Origin: Agrypnia vestita
Taxonomy: Eukaryota; Arthropoda; Insecta; Trichoptera; Phryganeidae
Direction of reading: 5' to 3'
Assembly: GCA_016648135.1 (NCBI GenBank)
Contig: JADDOH010000507.1
Coordinates: 27,792-91,791 of the forward strand
DNA length: 64,000 nucleotides
The notes beneath the pieces were generated by a model. The model made no database searches, was not told where the DNA came from, and saw only the letters and a list, made by a program, of their open reading frames with translations. Positions 12,101-23,549 of the stretch are shown here, in pieces. A program made the position numbers and the translations under genes. Each line of letters opens with the position of its first letter. Position 1 is the first letter of the stretch.

Positions 12101-12631
12101 TATACAGGGTTATTTGGAAAACATAAATAACCTCGCAGGGCCTTTCCTACCTTGATTATGAGTCGAAAATGTTCGAGCTATTATGACTTATAATATCAAT
12201 AGTTGAGGAGATATGCGACATCAAAGATTGCATCTTTCCTTCAATATTTCTGACTTATTTTTTGTAAAACGTTGGACTATCATTACAGTAACTCATATCG
12301 ATTACGAAAAATTCATTCGTTTCAATACTTGTATCTTGATAAATAAAATGATAAAAACCCTGAAAAAATTCCAATTTGAAAAGTTTTTATTTTTTTATTT
12401 GACTTGTATTAAAGGGAATGAATTTTTCATTTTTTATATAAGTTACTGTAATGATAGTCCAACGTTTTACAAAAAAATTCAAAAATATTGAAGGAAAATT
12501 GCAAACTTTGATGTCGCATATCTCCTTAACCATTGATATTAGGTCATGGCTGCTTGAACATTTTCGACTCATAATCAAGGCAGGAATATAGTCCTGCGAG
12601 GTTATTAATGTTTTCCAAATAACCCTGTATA
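12101..12631. mobile_element. Long foldback (inverted-repeat) transposon, TATA-flanked
   Basis: Starts TATACAGGGTTATTTGG and ends with its reverse complement CCAAATAACCCTGTATA. The arms are each about 250 bp and match at roughly nine positions in ten; they nearly meet, leaving a short AT-rich centre. There is no coding capacity. A closely similar copy lies at 28,756-29,308, and partial relatives near 3,560, 13,490, 38,389 and 57,600. The open frames on both strands are by-products of the inverted repeat. Confidence 0.75.
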
Positions 12632-12898
12632 TTCCTTCGTCAAGAAGAGATTTGGTGGCTAATTACACACCTGAAGCGTTTTAATAATAAGACATTTATG
12701 AATAAATTAAATACTATATTTTATACCACTTTATCGCTATATATTTGTCAATTAGTTTCGGTTGGACTCAACCTTCTTCGGGACAATTATAGTATAGACT
12801 AATCTAGGTACAGAAATTTATAAAGGAGAAAAGAAAAAGAGAGAGGGACAGAGTGTCAACTAGGTGGGGGGGAGGGAAGGGGAGGAGTTAACTGAAGA

Positions 12899-13047
12899 TA
12901 CAGATGCCGGCAAACATGTTGAACATTTTTCGGCGAAGTGGGGGAGAGTTTGCGCATGTACTATTCCACCAACGAGACCCAAAATTTGTCTTCTGCGCAT
13001 ACCCCCACCACGCCGAAAAATGTCCAAGAAGTTTGCCGGCAACTGTA
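12899..13047. mobile_element. Short palindromic MITE, copy 1
   Basis: Begins TACAGATGCCGGCAAAC and ends GTTTGCCGGCAACTGTA. Inner arms carry CGGCG..GTGGGGG motifs in inverted order around a core of about 50 bp. The second copy is at 17,881-18,027. TA at both ends suggests a Tc1/mariner-type target, as inference. Confidence 0.7.
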
Positions 13048-13290
13048 GAGGGAACAGCTTTAAAATCGGACTATTAGATAAATTTATTTGTTTATTTCTT
13101 ATTTGACTATTATTATCGATAGCTTTATTAATATAGTTTTAATAATAATTGTCACCGCGAAGAATTTAATGTTTTCACGTACAATGAATACCTTACGGCC
13201 CAGACACATTGGGCAGATTTAAAGTGGACAGAAACCGATCCATCACGCGGAGTTACAAGAAGAGAGGCAGACGCGGCGGCGGTGGGCCGC

Positions 13291-13378
13291 GTGCAGCGGG
13301 CGTGCAGCGGGCGTGCAGCGGGCGTGCAGCGGGCGTGCAGCGGGCGTGCAGCGGGCGTGCAGCGGGCACGCAGCGCGG
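13291..13378. repeat. 11-bp GC-rich minisatellite
   Basis: Seven exact head-to-tail copies of GTGCAGCGGGC from 13,291 to 13,367, then one degenerate unit. The open frames spanning it on both strands are repeat artefacts. Confidence 0.9.
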
Positions 13379-13489
13379 TCAGGTATGGCCGCACTCACAC
13401 GGCCGCCGCTGCCTGCACTTGTAGCGCGTTATTCGGATGAATTTTTATTATTTTATTTTACATTACTTAATGATCATAGCTAGTACTAA

Positions 13490-13610
13490 CAACTTCGGGT
13501 GAGACTTCTTAACGATCAGTTCCAGAGATAGGCGACGTCAAAGTTTGCATTTTTTTTTCGATATTTCTGGCTTACCTTTCGTAAAACGTTAGACTTAGTA
13601 TTTTATTTTA
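13490..13610. repeat. Foldback-family arm fragment
   Basis: Contains GACGTCAAAGTTTGCATTTTT, a TTCGATATTTCTGGCTTA stretch and TAAAACGTTAGAC, as in the arms of 12,101-12,631 and 28,756-29,308. No partner arm is present. Confidence 0.45.
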
Positions 13611-13699
13611 TTTTACTTATTTAATTGATATAATATTTTATTACAATTTAATTTAGTTCTTAATATTTGCTAGCTTGATTAAAAAAAATATATATGTTT

Positions 13700-13920
13700 T
13701 ACCTCACCAAAAAGAATTATGATTCTTGTGTGTGGTGAGCGGTGAGGGATAATCCATTACAACCATATAGGTAGTGTAATCTAGTTTGATTAACAATGAG
13801 ATTTAGGTAATATACTATTTATCTAATATACTGAAAATCTTTGAATAAGCCGTCAAAAAGAGACTAAACTCAATCACAAAAGTCAATTCTACAATAAACT
13901 TATATGAAAGTAATTTATAT
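13700..13920. repeat. Interspersed repeat, copy without the CTCCCTTT insert
   Basis: Shares ATTCTTGTGTGTGGTGAG, a TAGTGTAAT-like block, GGTAATATACTATTTATCTAA and CAATCACAAAAG with 39,450-40,300. In the second locus the two halves are separated by an element bounded by CTCCCTTT and AAAGGGAG. Confidence 0.5.
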
Positions 13921-13959
13921 TGAGTATTATAAATTCATTCGCTTTGATATAATACAAGT

Positions 13960-16230
13960 AAAATAATTAAAACCTGGCAGAAATTTAAAAAAATATTTTT
14001 GAAAGGTTTTTTTTTTCATTTTATTTGAATTTACACATACTACACACAATATTCACTTTAATTACGTATACCTATATACGAGATGTTGATATTACGACAT
14101 TTCATTATTATAAAACCGCTCTCCCCTGATAAGAGAATGTTCGGGGGACTCTCATTTGATCAATTTGGAATTCCCTTTTTTCGGCCACAATGTCTCCTAT
14201 TCCTTATCGCTCTTATCTCGCCGCGGACAGTTAGAATTCCTTAAATAAATATTTAATGAAAGGCAAACTACCTACAGTATACTGTCAGCTTTATTAATAT
14301 AGTCGATGTACCGTCACTGGCCTACGTCACTGCGCTGCTGCTGTTTTTGGTTCATAGGTTCCACATGCCCATCGCATAACTATCCCGTGAAATTCAGCCA
14401 CGAACGCATTTTTGATTCAGCGTCAAAAGCCTTGGCACCCTCCGAGCAAAAGGCTTCTACAAATACAATTTGTTCTCACTTCAGTGATGATCTGTCTGCA
14501 AAACAGAGTTCATGACTTGTTGACGTTTTCAAAATATTATCGCGGTGAATCGCCCACTTTATAATCGAAAATATATTATTCGAAGGTTCGAAGGTTTCGG
14601 CGTACAACCTTTTTAAAATTGTATTATTAGTAGCTGAACGCGACGGAATGTTATTTATTGTCACAGTACTGTCAAAACTAAATTCACGATGAAAAATTGC
14701 GACTAAAATCATAATTATGTTGGCAGTTGCCAGTACAAATAAAAAGGTTCCAATTAAGGAGGCTACATAATTTCCAAACTGCCTTCCTACCTGTAAATTT
14801 GTTAGTATTTGGATTAAGTGTTAAAATAAATATTAACCGGTTGACGCATTTATTTCACTATAATTTTCACTTCATTATTATTGTATTCATTATTTCTTTT
14901 ACGTAGGTATAGTTTATAGTTTTGAGAAATAAGACATATGTTTAACATTTATATTTTAACTTTAAACATTTATAGCGATGATACGTACATGTATAATAAA
15001 CTATGAGATTGCTTGAAATTATTTTATATTACGTATAAATAAATTATGTACAGTTGTGCAGTAAATAATATTGAGCTACAATTATTATATTTCGTGTCTC
15101 TTTACTGCTCGAGGCGATGGCGAGGTATGTATAACAATATTATTGTTAACTTATTATGTAATTCTTAATAAAGCAGTAGTAAATTAATATCGAAAGTTTT
15201 AATCGACTCATTTGCATTTTTTTCTCCTGTATAGAATAACTGGAACGAAGAATAAATTACTTTTTGTCGCTGGATTTATATTAACACTTCCGTTGCGGAG
15301 CGGGGTTACAACTAAACCCCAAAAATCTTATTTTTAAAACTAATGATACTGATCTGCTAATATTCCAAAGAATACAACGCTCAAAGAAAATAAAATGATA
15401 ATGTGTAGTATGTAAGACAGTCAAAAGTGGAAAAAAAATGTTTTTCCATGGACATTCGTCATTTTATACAAACTTCATCCTGCTTGCACGGCTTCTGTCA
15501 GTCGGCGTGAGTCATGAGACGTCAAAATACTTCGATTTATTTTTAAATGGCCACAAATTTAGTAGAATCTTGTTTGCATTGTATAAAAAATGTAATTAAA
15601 AATATTATAGAACATTTTCAAACAATCGTACTTCATTAGAACGTAAATTTTACTGGGGCCCCTTTTGCACGCCCCCCCCCGCGATACTTTTTTCGATCGT
15701 CCGGTACTTAAGGCACAGCTTAAGGGTTAAGTAAGGGCTTTGTATTTCTGAAATCCAAATATTCGTTTCGTTACTTATAGTTGGAAAAAATCTCATCCCT
15801 CATAATTTAGTCCATCTACGCTTAAAAGTATGCGATCTACTCTCAAATATGATATTATCGACAAATTCAGTATTGACAAAACACAAACACATAAATGACG
15901 ATTTATTATGTTTGCATTCTGATAAGTGGATGATCAGTTAGTGGTAGACACTGGAGAGGCTATTTATAGAATGAAGGTGAAAGAGACCTCCTTCATTTAT
16001 AATATACAAACCGTAATAACAGTCTTTGAATGCAGCGTTATAAATTGCGTAACTTATTGGGCATGTACCTACATCAGTGTGCGAATTAATGTGAACGCGG
16101 CAGTTATTTTTGTTTTTCGCTATTGGCAATTAGTGTCAGTCGTGACTGCCATTATCAATTATTCATTTAATCAAATACTTAATCTGCGTACGGGTAAACG
16201 TAGAAAGTGGATTTTCATATTCAATCTAAC
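13960..16230. other. Non-coding stretch, no gene seen
   Basis: AT-rich, with open frames up to 137 codons (15,926-16,339) that carry no recognised domain; the 3' part of that frame overlaps an RTE-like fragment on the other strand. A C/G homopolymer block lies near 15,672. Confidence 0.45.
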
Positions 16231-16234
16231 TATC

Positions 16235-16950
16235 TTGTCATCACGCCGTTTCCCAGAAGGGTGGGCAGAGAGGATAGAACACCACACTATTCTATCGTGG
16301 CACACTACTTTGCTTCGTCCACTTTCATGCATCTTCTAATGCACGCTCTTCGATTATTAAAGCTTCTAACAGGGCCATTCTCCAATATTTGATTTATCTG
16401 GTCATGCCAGATTTCTACTGCCTTAATAAATAAATTTTCTGTACCATCATTTTCTCATCCATTCCATCTACATGGCCAAACCATCTCAGCGGTCTTTTTT
16501 TTAATTATATCTGTAACGCTACTGCCAGCATTACATTCATTCTCCACTCGTTCTTACATACTTATTCCTCGTTCATTCTCCACTCTATCTCACAAAGAGT
16601 TTCCACATATGAGTGACAGTATTTCTACCGCATTCAGTCAATTTTCGTTCCTTTTTTTGCCAATTCCAGGCTATACTTCCATACATCACAGTTGGCACCA
16701 GAACTCCATAATGTACCGCTAGTCTTGTCAAGGCACCACTTACGCAAACACTCTCCTTTCGATGTCGTTCACAGACTTGCCGTCTCTAGTAAACGTATTT
16801 CCAAAATACGCAAACTCGTTCACTTGGCCTAAGCTTTCATTGCTTACTATTACACCACACTTATAGTTTACACTTAGTTCGATTTTTGATTTTAAATTTT
16901 TTCGTATACAATTGTATCCTGACGAAGGGGCCATGGGCTCTGAAACATTT
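16235..16950 (-). mobile_element. RTE-like retrotransposon 3' part, decayed
   Basis: Reverse strand. Near 16,740-16,934 it encodes SLGQVNEFAYFGNTFTRDGK then NDIERRV, a recurrent post-RT motif of RTE-like elements. Further downstream the frame is broken, but the sequence still matches the copy at 56,868-57,303 down to the TGGCACAC and TCATCACGCCG end. About 20 bp beyond the 5' edge is a GACGAAGGGGCC..TGAAAC motif that resembles Penelope-type ends. Confidence 0.65.
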
Positions 16951-16989
16951 TGATATTTTAAAATACAAAAGCGGGGAAAATAAAGTTCA

Positions 16990-17880
16990 TTTTTATTAAT
17001 TATCTTAATAATGTCACCACAAAATTAATTTGCTCTTTTTGAAGAAGATATTATAAAATTCTGTTAAAAATTTATTGTATAACGCGGTCGAAGGAACGGC
17101 GTTCTATCCGCTCGATCTATTGGGTACACTGTACACCGGGGCGTGGGTACAATCACGAATAGTCTCTCCTACGATGTCTGTATTTGTACTGTATTCACAA
17201 CAGTGCACAACAAACCCAAGGATTTGTGTTCTGTAGTATTTAAATATTTTTAGTTATGTTCCATTAATATTTTACCAGCGAAAGTGGCGCCATCTCCGAG
17301 CAGACTTTGAAACTAGTTCCTTGGCTGTCAATTAAAGGTAGATAGCCGTTTGGCTTCATCTATCGAATTATTTCAGGAATAAAATATGTTAGCGTTACAA
17401 TATTGTTATTTATTTTAAAATCGGGTAAAATGAAAAATTCTTAAACTTAAAATATACAATGTATCGACAGTCGGCTATTATATAATTATAATTAACCACA
17501 TATAAGGCCACCGGTGCGTCCAGAACGTAATTAATTATTTCTCGACGGCCGCGTGTCGAATTTGAAAAATGCCATTTTTTCCCGTGGTGACCTGTCGTTC
17601 CATTTTCAACTCAAAAACATCACGGATTATAATTTTAAAACAACAATCAAAACGGAAGTTTTTCTGCCGTCAAAATCGTATATAATTGTTGTAGATGGCG
17701 CCCCGATCGCGTGTTGCGCAATCGAAATTCAAATATTCCGTAGTCAAGGTCACGCGCAATGTGCGCGGGAAACACGATTAATTTTTTTCAATTTTCGATT
17801 TATTTGTACACGTATACTCAAATATATACGATATGTTTTGCGGTATTTGTCAGTTTTTGTTGGTTTATGATTCAATTGAA
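16990..17880. other. Non-coding stretch, no gene seen
   Basis: AT-rich; open frames near 17,553-18,007 overlap a MITE and show no family motifs. Confidence 0.45.
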
Positions 17881-18027
17881 TGCAGTTGCCGGCAAACTTC
17901 TTGAAATTCTTTGACGTGGTGGGGGAATGCGCAGAAGACGAAATTTGGGTCTCTTTGGTGGAAAGGTAGATGCGCAAACTTCCCCCCACTACGCCGTAGA
18001 ATTTCAAGATGTTTGCCGGCTACTGTA
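17881..18027. mobile_element. Short palindromic MITE, copy 2
   Basis: Begins TGCAGTTGCCGGCAAAC and ends GTTTGCCGGCTACTGTA. It has the same internal GTGGGGG / CCCCCAC arrangement as 12,899-13,047, with an altered core. Confidence 0.7.
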
Positions 18028-18225
18028 CTAACAGTGATTTATTAACAAAAGTACACGCAATTTTGTTGCGTTTATTTGAAATATGTGTGTGTGTGTGAAA
18101 GTGTATCATATTTATGTGTTATGAGTGCGATGTCCCGTCGTGTGCCGTGCCGTGCAACAAAATATACCACACAGAAGAAGATTATTAGGTAGGCATCAAA
18201 TAATAATAGTAGTGTTGTTTCTAAT

Positions 18226-18262
18226 AAACAAATAAAAAATAATTATTATTTTTTATTTGTTT
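18226..18262. repeat. Perfect AT-rich inverted repeat
   Basis: Two 18-bp arms (AAACAAATAAAAAATAAT and its exact reverse complement) separated by a single T. Confidence 0.85.
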
Positions 18263-19223
18263 TTCGGAAAATGTTGCGCTGGCAACTTTATCGGAATTCA
18301 AAAAAAGTTTTTTTTTTACTTAAACGATAAAAAAATCATTGCATTTCAACACTTACGATAAAATAATATGGATGTGTGTTTTTTTTAATATACGCATGTT
18401 TTCATGGTTTTTTCGTAAAAATAAAAATCACAAAAAAAAACGAAAATCTCTGGCCTTGACCTATATTTTGAGTGAAATTTTTAAGGCCCTCAAAAACATC
18501 ATACAATATAATTGCTGATTTCTTATAGATGTACCTATGTGTATTGAAAATTTCTGGGAGGAGGCTTATTAAAAAGAGAGCAAATTCTCCTTTTGATGAA
18601 ATGATGAATGCCCCAAAGGATGAAGCGACCTCTGCGAGCAATCAATACGAGGGTGTCGTTTCCACGACGCCGTGCGCGGACTCACACAATTATTATATTT
18701 TACCTGGTTCAATGCGTATTTTTCTTATTGCGTCTTCCCTTGACCCATGACTAATCTTTTAATTTCCTATTTTTAAAAATATGTATTTAAATAAAGCAAC
18801 AAAAAACTTAAATATACATAAATAGGTCGGGTCACGCATCCGCACTCCATACTCATGCGTATACTTCTTACGCACATCGATCGTATGAATTAATTCATCC
18901 ATTAATTACCTGTAATTATATGTTACCTATGTTTACAGTAATGTTTGTCATTCTGTATCTTATTTGTTAAATTACGGAGGTTGGTGCAATACTCGTGCTC
19001 ACATTCTATTCAACTCGATTTATCCTTGTTTGCGGAGATAAAGTATTCACTATTCCACTTATACGATCATATAGGTAAACATGTTTGCTAACAAATTCAT
19101 AATACTTGCGAAATCAAATCTCTGTTACGTAGATAATGATATTATTGTGTTCCTAATAACAACTGATCGTCGCTACCAGTTCCCAGCACATGCGCATCAC
19201 TATTTATTTTATTCCCCACGTCA

Positions 19224-19800
19224 TTGCCATTCTTCGCTGGGTTTCAGGACGGATCTACTTGTATATACAAAGAAATAGTCCGATTACGAACTACTAAAAA
19301 TACTGCAGCAGTATATCTACTATTTATGACTAATGAAGAAGAATTGAATAAATTAACAATGCTCCAAAACAAAGCATTAAGAATTATACTTAAAAGGAGA
19401 ATCAAAGTGATATTAGAAAGCTTACAATTAATAACATTTAGACAAATAATTAAAATTAATGTACTTCTATTTATATATAAAATTATTAATGGACACAGCA
19501 ATACCTTTGAATTATTAAGAAGAAAAAAACATGAACATGACCATTGAACAAGAAGAAAAGATGAAGTAAGATTACCATTCCGAAAGAAAAAAGATCGCAA
19601 ACTTTTATGGGATGAAATTATATATGAAACTACCAGGGGATATTAGGGATGAAAACAATATAACGACTTAAAAGAAAAAATTAAGAAAATACGTAATACA
19701 TACTTACTTTTGATAAAAAATTTAATATATTTTATTATTATATCTTATTCTGTATATATTAAGGAAATATAAAAAATATTGTATTTTACCTAATTTAAGA
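19224..19800 (+). pseudogene. CR1/Jockey-like retrotransposon C-terminal remnant
   Basis: Frame from 19,224 encodes ELNKLTMLQNKALRIIL and INVLLFIYKIINGHSN, the typical post-RT region of Jockey/CR1 reverse transcriptases. Stop codons and frame changes follow. The 3' part (CCAGGGGATATTAGGGAT and beyond) matches the reverse complement of 24,720-24,930. Confidence 0.6.
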
Positions 19801-19839
19801 ATTTATTTTTTTATTTAAATTAAAAAGTTACGATAACCA

Positions 19840-20011
19840 TCATCATCTCGCTTCCATCCTCGCCTGTTTCGCGCCTACTTGGTCGATCAGGGCTGATCTG
19901 TGATCTTGTTACATCTCGGTAGTCACTATGTCATTCGTAGGACGTATCCGAGCCATCTTAATTAAGACCTCTATGTAAATCGGCTCCTTTCCCAATATCT
20001 CTAATACGTCG
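19840..20011 (-). mobile_element. RTE-like 3' end, interrupted by a hAT element
   Basis: On the minus strand the sequence encodes LRWLGYVLRM-like residues and ends in a GATGATGATGG tail, as expected for an RTE-like 3' end. Its 5' continuation resumes at 21,647 after the hAT insertion, so the two parts were once contiguous. Confidence 0.5.
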
Positions 20012-20019
20012 GTAGGTAC

Positions 20020-21638
20020 TAGGGATGGGTCGTCGACGTATTTACCGTCGACGAAACGAGACCGTCCACGTCCATCCATCGACGAGACGATCAACTAGTT
20101 GAATTCGTCAACTAGTTGACGCGTCAACTTCGTTACGCGGACGTCGCGGACGTTCTATCTAAACATCGGGACGATGGTCAACTGTCTACGGTTCAACGCG
20201 ACGCTTCTCGACGGCTCAACCGTTGGCTATCTTTATGAAGTTAATTTTTAAAATTTAAAGAAGTTCGAAGGAATATAGTTTCGGGGAAAGTAAAACCGCT
20301 ACTTGTGCTTATATGTAAAAAGAAATATTTTATTATTTATTTGTTTACGCACATTATAGGCTTTTACATATTGTTTTATATACTTCTTTCTATATATAAC
20401 AAAGAAAGAAGTAGGTATACACAGCAATATCAGGTGTTAGCAGTAAAATATAAATATAAACTACATATATAAGCAGTGAAAGTATTGGGTATAAGCATTA
20501 AAATGTGAGTAAATAAAATGGAAGGAAACAATGATTTTGCGTAATAAAGGCACCAGTTATGAGGTGCGGTAAAAAATACTTTACATTTATTTATTATCTA
20601 TAAATTTATAAATAAATACATAATTTAAAAATACTTTACATTTGAGATGTTATATAGAAATTTATTGAAGAATACATCTTTCAAAGTCAGGCTTTCACTT
20701 TGTGGTGACATTATTAATAAATAAATATATCTGTATTATTTGTCAACTTTAGTTTAAGGCTCAATCTGAGAAAAGGAACATTGTTCCCGAAACATGTAAA
20801 AAACCAATAAAAAGTGGTGTAAACAAAATTATAATAGATTTATTTTTTATCTATAAAGTTGAAAATAGGGAATTTTTAATAAAAATTAATTAAACCTAAA
20901 TTCAAGATTATATTACATATATAATAATTAATGTTGGACTCCTGAATAAGGACCATAGTTAGGTATAGAAAATTTTATTCCCTACAAGTTTGTTTATCAT
21001 TTATATGCTAAAGTTGAAAAGTAAGGAAATAACACAATAATTAAATTTTTGCATCCCTTTTCAGGTAGATATAAGAAGTCGAGATCGATCGAATAAAATA
21101 TTGATTTTAGAAAAATATCTAGCCGGCCTGTTAATTAATAATTGTTCAATCAAAAATAAAATAATTAAACAGAATTGTTTTATTTTATAGAGCGTAAAAT
21201 TGGGAATTCACCGAATCGTCGCACGTGACATCACAAAAAATCAAGTAAAAAAATAATAGATAATAGCTTATTAAGCCTATCTCGCCCTACGCATGTATTC
21301 AAATTTCAAATCTCTAGTCATAGTTCGTGTACACAGATCTGCACTCTATGGTAGTGTACTTTAGAGTTGAAATGAAATTACCCGTCGAGCCGTCTATGAC
21401 GTCTATGGCATTTACAAGTCGACAGCGAGAGATGAGAGAGAAATAAACGGAGACGTTTTGTCTTGCTCTCGCTCGTTGCTTTGCATTGCGTTAATCTCGA
21501 ATCGTCCACCGACCACGGCGTCCGCTGTCCACCGTCTACGAATTCAACTAGTCCATGCGATAAACGTAAACGGTCGACGCGTCGATGTAACGTCAACGGT
21601 TGATTTCAACTAGTCCGTCCATTCAACGCCCATCCCTA
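20020..21638. mobile_element. Non-autonomous hAT-type transposon with 8-bp TSD
   Basis: Starts TAGGGATGGG and ends CCCATCCCTA, the kind of short terminal inverted repeat seen in hAT elements, and is flanked by the perfect 8-bp duplication GTAGGTAC (20,012-20,019 and 21,639-21,646). The outer 200-250 bp of each end are packed with GTCGAC, CAACTAGTTGA and TCAACG motifs that resemble subterminal binding arrays. The interior is AT-rich without a transposase; it includes a TCCCGAAACATGT segment near 20,788. Confidence 0.8.
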
Positions 21639-21768
21639 GTAGGTACTTCTCGGACTGCCCAATATTGTTACTCCCCTAAGATAACTAATGTTGGCGGCCT
21701 ATTCAGGCATATCCCGATCTTACTCTCTTTTTAAAAATTCATGTTCGGTGAGCACTTACTAAAATTAC

Positions 21769-22020
21769 TAGATGTAACCCGTCAAAAATGACGGTACTTT
21801 TACATGTCGGTTCCTAAGGAATAAGTAGGTATGTATTTATTTTATTAAAAAAAAAATCGAAAAAAAAATTGCTGTAAAGAAGTTACGGACGTTACACCAA
21901 GTTATGGGGACAGACCGACAGACAGACAGACGGACGGTCGGATGGACGAACGGACGGACGGACGGACAGACAGACAACGAAATTATTATTGGAAAGCCTA
22001 TACGAATATTTGGAATCAGT
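21769..22020 (+). repeat. Interspersed repeat with GACA/GACG microsatellite
   Basis: Begins with GTAACCCGTCAAAAATGACGG (hairpin-like), then TACATGTCGGTTCCTAAGGAAT. At 21,908-21,974 it has an imperfect GACA/GACG tetranucleotide run, then CAACGAAATTATTATT. The copy at 57,694-57,838 (minus) has the same flanks with only two or three tetranucleotides. Confidence 0.7.
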
Positions 22021-22029
22021 CACTTTGGT

Positions 22030-22750
22030 GTATACTCACTAACTCTCATTTCTAAATCACCGAACTGTATAGGGAACGAAAGACACCAACGTAGTGAACA
22101 AATAGAATCTAATTGTAATCTGCGTGTAGGTAAAATACATAGTCATATTTATTACGGATAAATTTTACTAGTATAAAACTAAGTTCATCACAGAATAAAA
22201 CTTATAAATTATTTGTGAACGGTTATTAAATTCATTAACATATCTAACGAAACATTTAAATAAAATAATTTTGTAGTGTCTGTCGTGTTACTCAATCTGG
22301 GTAAATTCTTGAGGTTTACATTTTTTGTGTGGAGTTTTATGGGCCATCAGCTGTCGATCTCGAAGACAACCGGAAAAACAGAGAAGACTACGCATATGAC
22401 TGAGCAGCCTATAATTAGTACAATACATATATTATGTGTTGATTTCTATTCTGCTATAATTATGGATACCCATAGTATTATATGGCATCCATAATTCTTG
22501 TGTAAATGGTACAATGCTTGATAATATAACACTTTGCTGGGGTGGAGTAGCTATTACACTATTAGACCCACTGATAAAGAAACAAAAAGCTATATATATA
22601 TAAGCTATATACGAGTTATTTTCAAAAAGTCCTTCTATCATGAGTCTGAGCCTCTTTTCCAGAATTAAATATGAGGCAATTATTCTCAAAATTACTATTA
22701 AAAAATTAGCATGAAACTAATCAACTGCAATATATCAATCATCAGATCCG
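22030..22750. other. Non-coding stretch, no gene seen
   Basis: AT-rich; no recognised domain or clear repeat end. Confidence 0.4.
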
Positions 22751-23000
22751 TACTAGAGCAACAATTTTACGGAAAGTGGACATTCCGTTTATAAAAACTT
22801 ATTTTGCTCAAAGGCATGCAATTTTCTTAGGACCACGAATATATGACAAATTACCAAAAGAGATCACAATTACAAAGCATCTAAAATTCCGTGCTTTGCT
22901 GACTGAATGGCTATTCAATATTGGGAGAAACCAGCTGGAAGAGATGCTCAAAGAACAATACTGTCACAGTACAGATTGTGGAGAAACGAGGTCTGAATAA
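22750..23000 (+). pseudogene. Jockey-like retrotransposon C-terminus
   Basis: Encodes IKTYFAQRHAIFLGPRIYDK followed by LPKEI and KFRALLTEWLF, the usual end of Jockey-type ORF2 proteins (a 'GP..Y..LP..I' block followed by an 'F+..L..WL' block). 5'-truncated with no catalytic RT motif. Confidence 0.55.
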
Positions 23001-23549
23001 AGAAGAAAGAAGAAACATCATTATCTCTAAAATTGGTAAAAGACACCTGGATGAGGCCTCACATGATTTGATGATAACCGATGATCCCATGACCGACGAT
23101 CGATGATCTTTTTATTCTTATCTACTTTTTTCTTATATCTTTACTACTTTACATTACTTTCTTCTTATTCTTTTAATAAGCAATTATTCTTTTTTTTATT
23201 TCTCATTCCTTATTCTTTTAGCAACCATAAAATTAGACATTTTAATGGAGTCCCAATGAATGGAATGGCTACTTACCTCAGAACAGGTAATTTATGTACC
23301 TAGCGAGGTAGGTAACGATAAAGGCCTGCACAAAAAAAAACTGTAAATTGTACTTATTACTCATAAACTCTGTTGTTATCAATTCTTACCATTAATCATG
23401 TTTGATGCAAGCTGTTATAAAAAAATATGTTATCTAGCTAATAAACGCCGATTTATCGGCACTGAAAACTGAAATTCTGTTATATTTATGCGCGCTGTTC
23501 CGTCTAATTTGATTAACGGTTATTAAAGTCAGTCCTCACTCACCTCTTT

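Noticed and set aside
12860..13106. Opposed open frames around 12.9-13.1 kb
   Set aside because: Explained by the palindromic MITE 12,899-13,047.
13152..13424. Repetitive Ala/Arg/Cys-rich frames near 13.3 kb
   Set aside because: Products of the 11-bp minisatellite read in different frames.
15926..16339. 137-codon open frame as a membrane protein
   Set aside because: Hydrophobic by AT-rich composition; its 3' part is antisense to a decayed RTE-like copy.
19909..20094. 61-codon minus ORF as a host gene
   Set aside because: It spans the boundary of the hAT element and an older RTE-like fragment, so the frame is a junction artefact.
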